Positions 8,038-12,879 of a stretch of DNA of 12,879 bases are shown piece after piece. This DNA comes from Clostridia bacterium (GTDB lineage: Bacteria > Bacillota_E > RBS10-35 > JAJYVN01). Numbering within the stretch: the stretch's first letter is position 1; the number at the start of each line of letters is the position of its first letter. Both the position numbers and the translations under genes were made by a program. The DNA is taken from NCBI GenBank assembly GCA_027335515.1, contig DAHWHT010000093.1:1-12879 (forward strand). Direction: 5' to 3'. The notes beneath the pieces were generated by a model. The model had not been told where the DNA came from. It worked only from the letters and a program-made list of their open reading frames with translations, and made no database searches.

Positions 8038-8385
8038 CGGTCAAGGATTCTCCAGAAGGATCGCGGCATCCCTCCTTCCCACACTCCGAAGTCAGCGCCG
8101 CCACCGTCCAAGCAAGGCCCGCCTCTGCCCCGCCCGATCCGGCAGCACGTCCCCCAGCATGTCGGCCACCACCTCATCCACCGCCGCCACGCGCGACCGA
8201 TCCCCCGGCGGCAAAACGTGCGGCTCGGCCAGGGATGGAAATACCCGTACCAAGCCCCGCACCCGGCAGGCTTGCTCGCACAGGTCGTCGATAACCCCCA
8301 GCGCTTCCGTCCAGGTCCTCGGATGCGGCCCGCAGACCAGCATGGCCAGCAGCGGCTCCCCCGATAGCCATCCCTCCAACCAAAG
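8038..8385. repeat. Left copy of ~340-bp imperfect direct repeat flanking the restriction-modification genes
   Basis: The block starts with CGGTCAAGGATTC and runs to about 8385. It matches 10986-11325 in the same orientation, with the best conservation inside the coding part (8092-8382). The stretch after the stop codon is shorter and more diverged, apart from the shared CGGTCAAGGATTC end. The two copies lie about 2.95 kb apart (start to start) and enclose the endonuclease and methyltransferase genes. Confidence 0.75.
8092..8382 (-). pseudogene. Orphan C-terminal fragment of a CpaE/TadZ-like ATPase gene
   Basis: The minus strand encodes about 96 residues (from WLEGWLSGEPLLAMLVCG to LLGRWRR and a TGA at 8094-8092) that align without gaps to residues 284-365 of the complete ATPase at 11031-12167. 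Over the 76 residues from GEPL to VLPDR I count 66 identities (about 87%). The fragment has no P-loop, no start codon and no ribosome site, and the match stops abruptly at 8382, just before the hairpin at 8392. It is therefore a displaced or duplicated 3' end, not a gene. The reading frame is still intact, so the duplication is either fairly recent or the fragment came from a diverged relative with the incoming cassette. Confidence 0.82.
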
Positions 8386-8391
8386 TCCCGA

Positions 8392-8418
8392 CTCCCAAGG
8401 GGCCTCGCCCCTTGGGAG
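8392..8418. repeat. Perfect 11-bp stem hairpin at the repeat junction
   Basis: CTCCCAAGGGG (8392-8402) and CCCCTTGGGAG (8408-8418) pair perfectly around a 5-base loop (CCTCG). It begins less than 10 bases beyond the end of the left direct-repeat copy. No T-run follows on either strand, so it is not a standard intrinsic terminator. It could be the end structure of a mobile cassette, a recombination site or a transcription block in front of the endonuclease gene. Confidence 0.55.
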
Positions 8419-8562
8419 CCTACGCCCCATCTTGGTCCTGCCGTGAGAAGCGCGATCCGTCTCAGCCCCTGCCGAGGTTGACAAGGACCCGGCCTATGGG
8501 GCCGAGTAGAACCCAACCGTGCCCGCTGGGCCATGCGATGACCTTCTGGGGGTTGGCCGTAC

Positions 8563-9279
8563 ATGCCGATCGGTGACCAGCCACTGTTCTCCGAAGCGGT
8601 GAGGCACTTTTGGAACACACGAAACCGCCAAGCCCAGACCCAGACGGCTTCCGGCGCACGAGATCAGGGCCTCCGGGGGGCAGTGACCGGCGGCCGGCAG
8701 ATGGACGGCTTTGCGAACGCCCTGCGCACCCTCCTCGCCGACCATGGCGTCCCACCTGGGTGCGTCTTCACCCGATCGGCAATGGAACTTCCCGGGTTTT
8801 TTCGCCCGACCAAACAGTGGGACCTGATCGTGATCCGGGGCGGTCGACTGGTCTGCGCCGTGGAACTGAAGTCCCAAGTCGGCCCTTCCTTCGGCAACAA
8901 CTTCAACAACCGCACCGAGGAAGCCATGGGCACCGCGGTGGACATATGGACTGCGTACCGCGAAGGCGCGTTTGCGCCCTCGCCGCCGCCCTGGCTGGGC
9001 TACCTGCTGGTCTTGGAAGACTGCCCAAAGTCGCAAGAGCCGGTCCGGGTGGCCGAGCCTCACTTCCCGGTGTTCCCTGTGTTTCATGGAGCGTCATACG
9101 CCCGGCGTTACGAGTTGTTCTGCCAGCACTTGGTTCGAGAACGGCACTACAATAGCGCATGCTTCATCTTGGCCGATCCAAACAAGACCAACGAGCCAAT
9201 CAACTACACCGAGCCAAGTCTGGAACTCTCCGCAGACCAGTTCGTCCGGGGCATACTGGCCCGAGTCGATGCCGGCTGA
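8563..9279 (+). CDS. PaeR7I/XhoI-family type II restriction endonuclease
   Basis: This 238-residue protein is full length for its family. It should cut double-stranded DNA at CTCGAG if it keeps family specificity. Recognisable blocks are ARDQGLRGAVTGGRQMDGF (about 32-50), FFRPTKQWDLIV (79-90), ELKSQVGPSFGNNFNNRTEE (101-120), and SYARRYELFCQHLVRERHY near the C-terminus. D87 with E101-x-K103 forms the PD-(D/E)xK catalytic core. The ATG at 8563 is preceded by only a weak GGGGGT, but the conserved N-terminal region starts within about 10 residues of it. A TTGACA at 8478-8483 might be a -35 box, without a clear -10. The gene converges on the methyltransferase gene and overlaps its 3' end by 76 bp. 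No controller (C-protein) gene is visible. The cassette sits between the two copies of the direct repeat. Confidence 0.9.
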   Translation: MPIGDQPLFSEAVRHFWNTRNRQAQTQTASGARDQGLRGAVTGGRQMDGFANALRTLLADHGVPPGCVFTRSAMELPGFFRPTKQWDLIVIRGGRLVCAVELKSQVGPSFGNNFNNRTEEAMGTAVDIWTAYREGAFAPSPPPWLGYLLVLEDCPKSQEPVRVAEPHFPVFPVFHGASYARRYELFCQHLVRERHYNSACFILADPNKTNEPINYTEPSLELSADQFVRGILARVDAG

Positions 9280-10985
9280 CGGCGTTTGGCCCGCCCATTT
9301 CGCAAATTCCAGGCGGCTTCCTGGACCGCCGCCACCTGCTGTCTAGTGAGCCCCAGTCCCTGCTCCAGAAAAACAACGTCAGCCAGGGCTGTAGCCCGTT
9401 CAGAATCGCCTCCGCGAAGCGCCCGGTCAATCTGCAGCAGGACACCCGACTCGACGTCAACGCGGGCCGGCAGGAGCCATCTGCGGGCCTCACAGGGTTC
9501 GAACTTGAGGGCTCCACCCCCAAGGTGGTGTCCTTCGACTTCAGCGCTCAGGGCCGCAAGGCTCGTACAGGCGGCGGCCGCGAGCAGGTGGGGATCATCG
9601 TCCGCCTTCAGACGGAGGACCAAAATACTGTTGGTGGCCACCACCCGGGCGTCATTAGCCACCAGCCGCGGGGCCGTGTGCCCGAACACCGTCAGAAACA
9701 TATCTGGCACATTGACTCCGGGCACCAGCCACCACGGTGACCGCGTGCGGGCCTTGAACCGACTGCTGGCACCCGCCCCCGCCTCCCCAGACCGGATGTA
9801 CTGGATGACAGCCTCTTGACGAACGTCGTGCGGCTCTGGACAAAACAGCAAATGTTCTCCTTCTTGGGCAAGGCGGCGGGCGTCTGATGCGTCAAGTCCG
9901 AGACCGACCCCCGAGAAGTCGCTACCCTTGCGAACGGCCACGCGCAACACGCTTTCGGGCAAACCGCATTCAACGGCCTGGGCGCGGCTAAGATGAAAAA
10001 AGGCGTTGTCCCCGGTCACGTACCCAATGGTCAGACGGGCCAGTTCTCCGAGGTGGACGACTCGGATGTCGTCGGTCAAGTCCGCGTATAACTCCCGAAT
10101 ATCGGATGGGGCGTCCAGCAACCGAACCCGAGCCGTTCCGTCGACCATGCCATCGGTGCTTATCCGTGAGTCCGCCTGGATCTGGGCCGCGGCGAGATCC
10201 TGGACCCCGTTCAAGTGGGCGACTCCGATGGTGTCCGACTGCCCCCCGTAACCGTCACAGAGCAACAGAACGGTCTTCTCGTTCAAGTCGGGGAATAGGG
10301 GCTCTTCGAACGTGAGCAAGGACACTTCAGCGAAGTGGGACGCCAGGTAAGCGACGAACGGCCGAGCATAGATAGCGTACGTCACCTCAAATGGAGCGAC
10401 GACGGCCATCCGGCCATCCGGTTTGAGGAATCGGGTCGCGTGCAGAAGGAATGGGACCCAGGCGCTGGTAAGACCCGAGACCCGGACGCCGATCTCAGCA
10501 GCCGCCGCAAGGGCCCGCCAGCGGGCCGCGCCAGTGAATAGGTGATAGCGGACAAAGGGCGGGTTGCCGATGAGGGCATCGTGGCATCCAAGGTCCTCGG
10601 GGGTCGTCTTGAAGAAGTCCTCCACCACGAATCGTGCCCCAGGCGCGGCCACGACCGCCTGGGGGACCGCCGCGCCGTCAACGTCCACGGCTGTGATCTG
10701 GCTGCCCCCGGAGTCGGCACCGAGTTGCGCGAGACGTTGGGCGGCGGCCCGCACGAACACGCCTTGTCCGCAGCAGGGTTCGAGGACTGCAGAATCTGCG
10801 GTTCGAACAGCCCAACGAGCCAAGAAATCCGCCACTGTCCCGTCCGTATAGTAGGCGCCCACAGCCTTGCGGTCCGCCGTCGCGACTGACTTGATGGCGT
10901 TCTCCCCCCGCTCTCTGAAGGTTCTGCGTTGCCGTTGCGTCCTTGATGCTGCGATCTGGATCCCATTGCGACGACCCAAGACCAC
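9204..10985 (-). CDS. N6-adenine DNA methyltransferase partner of the PaeR7I-like enzyme
   Basis: This Rossmann-fold methyltransferase of up to 593 residues should protect host CTCGAG sites by adenine methylation. Motif X-like AVGAYYTDGTVADFLARW is at about 41-58, the AdoMet-binding motif I LEPCCGQGVF at 68-77, an acidic motif II (ITAVDVD) near 97-103, and the catalytic motif IV NPPF at 141-144. The order X-I-IV places it in the gamma group. A target-recognition domain follows in the C-terminal half. The start is uncertain: the frame opens at GTG 10985 (TTG at 10979 is next) with no good ribosome site, while GGGGGGAG lies 6 bases before an ATC codon at 10895, which is residue 31 and just before the conserved region. 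The gene begins about 45 bp after the ATPase stop on the same strand, so read-through from that operon is possible. Its last 76 bp are antisense to the endonuclease gene. Confidence 0.9.
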   Translation of the reverse strand: MVLGRRNGIQIAASRTQRQRRTFRERGENAIKSVATADRKAVGAYYTDGTVADFLARWAVRTADSAVLEPCCGQGVFVRAAAQRLAQLGADSGGSQITAVDVDGAAVPQAVVAAPGARFVVEDFFKTTPEDLGCHDALIGNPPFVRYHLFTGAARWRALAAAAEIGVRVSGLTSAWVPFLLHATRFLKPDGRMAVVAPFEVTYAIYARPFVAYLASHFAEVSLLTFEEPLFPDLNEKTVLLLCDGYGGQSDTIGVAHLNGVQDLAAAQIQADSRISTDGMVDGTARVRLLDAPSDIRELYADLTDDIRVVHLGELARLTIGYVTGDNAFFHLSRAQAVECGLPESVLRVAVRKGSDFSGVGLGLDASDARRLAQEGEHLLFCPEPHDVRQEAVIQYIRSGEAGAGASSRFKARTRSPWWLVPGVNVPDMFLTVFGHTAPRLVANDARVVATNSILVLRLKADDDPHLLAAAACTSLAALSAEVEGHHLGGGALKFEPCEARRWLLPARVDVESGVLLQIDRALRGGDSERATALADVVFLEQGLGLTRQQVAAVQEAAWNLRNGRAKRRQPASTRASMPRTNWSAESSRLGSV

Positions 10986-11325
10986 CGGTCAAGGATTCGC
11001 CACATCGCCCGCCGTGTCCCCCTTCCTGGGCTATCCTCGCCGCCATCCGAAAAACCTCTGTGGCCGCGTAGACCGATCCGGCAGCACATCCTCCAACATG
11101 CCGGCCACCACCTGATCCACCGCTGGCACTCGGGAGCGATCTCCCGGCGGCAGGACGTGCGGCTCGGCGAGGTACGGAAACACCCGCACCGGCCCCCGTA
11201 CGCGGTGGGCCTGCTCGCATAGGTCGTCGATGACCCCCAGCACCTCCGTCCGGGTCCTCGGATGCGGCCCGCAGACGAGCATGGCCGGCAGCGGCTCCCC
11301 CGCCGGCCATCGCTCCAGCCAGGTT
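10986..11325. repeat. Right copy of the imperfect direct repeat (3' end of the intact ATPase gene)
   Basis: This is the counterpart of 8038-8385, in the same orientation. It starts with CGGTCAAGGATTC at 10986, one base beyond the methyltransferase frame start, and extends about 295 bp into the ATPase coding region. Beyond about 11325 the two flanks are unrelated. Recombination between the copies would remove the restriction-modification genes and leave one complete ATPase gene. Confidence 0.75.
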
Positions 11326-12167
11326 CGCACCTGACCGTAGCGCCAAATCGCGCCCGGCAGCACCAGCACCGAGACATCCGGCGCCACCCCCACATCGGGC
11401 AGCGCCGACCGCCGCCAGGCCGCAGCGTCGACCGGATCCGGCACATCCCCCGTCGGAGCCACGCCTGCATCGGCCACGACGTACGGATACCTGCGTCCCC
11501 GCACCAGGTCCCCTACGCCAACCGCGCACGGAAAGGTGTCCAGGTGCGGCCGCCAGGTGCCCCCCGCCCCCTCCAGAGCCAGCATCGCATTCGGCCCGAT
11601 CCCGACCAGGGCGGTGTCGTGCCCCAGCCGCGCGGTATAGGCGGCAATGGCGCAGGCGACGGTCGTCGTGCCGACCCCGCCGGCAATGCCGACCACCAGG
11701 ATCGTCACGGGATGCGAGCCAACGGCCACCCGCCGCTCGACGATGCGCTCCCGCACGGGCGCCTCACCATCCGGCACCAAGGCGGGATTCCGCCAGCGTA
11801 GCGCGGCCGCAAGGTCCGGCTCCCGGTCCAACGCCTGCCCGACCTGGGTCGCCTCGGTGCAGACATCCAGGATCTCCGCGCCGGCGCACACCCCGGCGAC
11901 GGCCGCATCCCCAGGCCGCCGCCCGGACGCCAGCACGACGATGCGTGTCTGCCGCCGCGCCAGCCGATAGCGCACCACATCCACCGGCTCCGGGCGCGCA
12001 TCCATGTCCAGGACCAGGGCCGCCGCCGGCAGCCGCGCGATCTCCTCCAGCCGGGCCCCCGCCTGACCGGGCTCGACGACGTGGACGTGGCTCGGACTCT
12101 CCCCCAAAGCCCGCAGCGCGGCGGTCACGTCCGCCGCCGCGCTGCGGGTGACGATGGCGGCAATCAT
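11031..12167 (-). CDS. CpaE/TadZ-like ParA-superfamily ATPase
   Basis: This 378-residue protein has two parts. Residues 1-125 resemble a receiver-like fold without a clear phospho-acceptor set (VVLA near 77-80 in the region of strand 4), as in CpaE/TadZ. Residues 153-365 form a MinD/ParA-type domain. Its P-loop reads GIAGGVGTTT (160-169): the signature lysine of the deviant Walker A is Ala and the GKT lysine is Thr. VVADAG (230-235) fits the Walker B position. CpaE/TadZ proteins place pilus or secretion machinery at the pole or membrane; the second lysine is often missing in them, the first less often, so ATP use here is doubtful. The ATG at 12167 overlaps the upstream stop (ATGA) and has GGAGG 8 bases upstream. 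The neighbour is a lytic transglycosylase, so the pair likely belongs to a conjugation, secretion or Tad-like pilus locus that continues beyond the window. Its 3' end is the duplicated segment. Confidence 0.72.
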   Translation of the reverse strand: MIAAIVTRSAAADVTAALRALGESPSHVHVVEPGQAGARLEEIARLPAAALVLDMDARPEPVDVVRYRLARRQTRIVVLASGRRPGDAAVAGVCAGAEILDVCTEATQVGQALDREPDLAAALRWRNPALVPDGEAPVRERIVERRVAVGSHPVTILVVGIAGGVGTTTVACAIAAYTARLGHDTALVGIGPNAMLALEGAGGTWRPHLDTFPCAVGVGDLVRGRRYPYVVADAGVAPTGDVPDPVDAAAWRRSALPDVGVAPDVSVLVLPGAIWRYGQVRTWLERWPAGEPLPAMLVCGPHPRTRTEVLGVIDDLCEQAHRVRGPVRVFPYLAEPHVLPPGDRSRVPAVDQVVAGMLEDVLPDRSTRPQRFFGWRRG

Positions 12168-12879
12168 CCGGTGTTCCTCCCCGAGGTTACGGTTGCGGTG
12201 ACGGTCCTGGGCACGCCAACCTGGGCGGACTCCTGACGCTTTCGGGTCTGATGCGGATGCCCGGGCACCGGCACCTCCACGGTGACGGTGCGATACCAGA
12301 TCGCGTTGAGGTGCAGAGACAGGACCTGCCCGGCGGCCGCCGGCACCGTGGCATACCAGCAGGACGCATGCGGTGGCAGCAATGCCGCAAGAGACGCCGG
12401 CGCGCCGGCACAGGGCTGCGGCGATACCGACCCGGTGAGCGACGCCGGCGGCACGAGACCCGGCCACGTCCGTCCGTCGTAGACCTGCCGTTGCCCATAG
12501 GGCGCGAAGGCCGTGACCACCCAGGTCATCTGGCCGGCCGCCGGCAGCATGGGCGCGATCCAGGAACCGTCCTTCGCCCTGGTCCCACCCAGCGGCCACG
12601 CCCCGAGCACCGGGCCGGCCGCCATCCCCTGCACCTGCGCCAGGACGTCGCCGGCATACGGCGGATCAAAGAGCCAGCCCCGCAGGGCGCTGCCGGCGTT
12701 GTATGCCTCAAGCGCGGCCGCGACGTGGTCGGAGTTGGCCGCCAGGTCCCCGGCCAGGATGCGAACGGACGAGGCGACGTTACGGACCGGGTCATAGGGA
12801 TCCTTGGCGAGCCCGTAGGCGGCCCAGTTGGCGGAGTTGATCTGCCCGAGTCCGGCATCCGTCGTGCCGTTGTTGTTGC
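12164..12879 (-). CDS. Lytic transglycosylase (SLT domain) protein, partial
   Basis: The frame is open from the window edge (first full codon at 12877) to a TGA at 12166-12164, giving 237 residues of the C-terminal part. NNNGTTDAGLGQINSANW at the very start, VRNVASSVRILAGDLA, and ALEAYNAGSALRGW are the conserved motifs of soluble-lytic-transglycosylase domains, which cleave peptidoglycan glycan strands. The catalytic glutamate would lie a few residues upstream, outside the window. After the SLT domain comes an about 150-residue proline- and alanine-rich tail with two cysteines (PCAGAP and SCWYATV), probably extracytoplasmic and unknown to me. The stop overlaps the ATPase start by four bases (ATGA), indicating translational coupling. 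Enzymes of this kind (VirB1-like) open the cell wall for conjugation or secretion machines, which fits the neighbour. A signal peptide cannot be seen because the 5' end is missing. Confidence 0.85.
   Translation of the reverse strand, partial: NNNGTTDAGLGQINSANWAAYGLAKDPYDPVRNVASSVRILAGDLAANSDHVAAALEAYNAGSALRGWLFDPPYAGDVLAQVQGMAAGPVLGAWPLGGTRAKDGSWIAPMLPAAGQMTWVVTAFAPYGQRQVYDGRTWPGLVPPASLTGSVSPQPCAGAPASLAALLPPHASCWYATVPAAAGQVLSLHLNAIWYRTVTVEVPVPGHPHQTRKRQESAQVGVPRTVTATVTSGRNTG
12176..12180 (-). promoter_or_regulatory. Ribosome binding site of the CpaE/TadZ-like gene
   Basis: GGAGG on the minus strand lies 8 bases before the ATG at 12167, inside the end of the transglycosylase gene. It sets the start of the ATPase gene although the frame is open for another 144 codons upstream. 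Confidence 0.7.

Larger units (their letters stand above)
7453..8091. other. 639-bp region without a recognisable gene
   Basis: This stretch lies upstream of the helicase start and left of the orphan ATPase fragment. Several open frames of 80-160 codons cross it on both strands, but none has a plausible ribosome site or family resemblance, and their translations are arginine/proline/serine-rich as expected of shadow frames in GC-rich DNA. It must hold the helicase promoter, but I could not find a convincing -35/-10 pair. A perfect palindrome CGACCGGTCG lies at 7862-7871 and a hairpin at 7896-7911. From 8038 the sequence belongs to the left direct-repeat copy. It may be the decayed remains of older mobile DNA. 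Confidence 0.45.

Noticed and set aside
8392..8418. Intrinsic terminator for the orphan fragment or the endonuclease gene.
   Set aside because: The stem is strong, but no T-rich tract follows in either direction, so I list it only as a hairpin.
8478..8510. Sigma-70 type promoter for the endonuclease gene starting with TTGACA at 8478.
   Set aside because: No acceptable -10 hexamer lies 16-18 bases downstream; the closest TATGGG is only 11 bases away.
7938..8618. A 226-codon minus-strand frame, and the 161-162-codon plus-strand frames, around the left repeat copy.
   Set aside because: They are alternative frames across the orphan ATPase fragment, rich in Arg, Pro, Trp and Gly. The frame ending at 8092 is the one that matches a real protein.
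10382..11529. Long minus-strand frames (362 and 283 codons) spanning the methyltransferase N-terminus and the ATPase C-terminus.
   Set aside because: They cross two real genes out of frame; the supported frames carry the P-loop and NPPF motifs.
12168..12599. A 144-codon N-terminal extension of the CpaE/TadZ-like protein.
   Set aside because: It overlaps the transglycosylase C-terminal coding region out of frame. The ATG at 12167 has a proper GGAGG site and the ATGA overlap.
1..12879. CRISPR arrays, tRNA or rRNA genes.
   Set aside because: I saw no regularly spaced direct repeats and no tRNA cloverleaf or rRNA-like sequence; the only large repeat is the pair flanking the restriction-modification genes.

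Overview
The window is GC-rich bacterial DNA (coding blocks at both ends run above 70% GC in lines I counted). It uses strong Shine-Dalgarno sites and non-ATG starts. This would fit a high-GC Bacillota or Actinobacteria-like host, but nothing here fixes the taxon. It reads as an accessory or defence region joined to a secretion, pilus or conjugation locus.

Left block (1-3122, + strand): the last 62 residues of a DUF1156-type DNA methyltransferase are followed 21 bp later by a complete DUF499 P-loop ATPase. This pair is the core of a known anti-phage gene neighbourhood that usually carries further helicase or nuclease genes. Those do not follow here. About 130 bp after DUF499 there is instead a decayed IS3-family transposase (about 3254-3840), so the operon may have been truncated.

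Middle block (3873-7452): a 220-residue protein of unknown function with one N-terminal membrane segment (+ strand) faces an 864-residue superfamily 2 helicase (- strand). The helicase has a large C-terminal region that may hold a degenerate nuclease-like fold. The helicase gene is visibly less GC-rich than its flanks (about 55-57% in sampled lines against 73-75%), so it was probably acquired separately.

Right block (8038-12879): a type II restriction-modification pair of the PaeR7I/XhoI type lies tail to tail. The endonuclease is on + and the N6-adenine methyltransferase on -, and their coding ends overlap by 76 bp. The cassette is flanked by a roughly 340-bp imperfect direct repeat. The right copy is the real 3' end of a CpaE/TadZ-like ATPase gene. 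The left copy is an orphan 3' fragment of the same gene family, with about 87% identical protein over 76 residues. This is what insertion of a cassette carrying its own version of the gene's 3' end would leave. By eye I found no CTCGAG, the predicted target of this enzyme family, anywhere in the window. Upstream of the ATPase on - is a lytic transglycosylase gene that runs off the window; its stop overlaps the ATPase start (ATGA).

Taken together, a membrane or cell-wall machine locus has served as the landing site for stacked anti-phage modules: DUF1156/DUF499, the helicase with or without the membrane protein, and PaeR7I-like restriction-modification. Past insertions and decay are visible between them.
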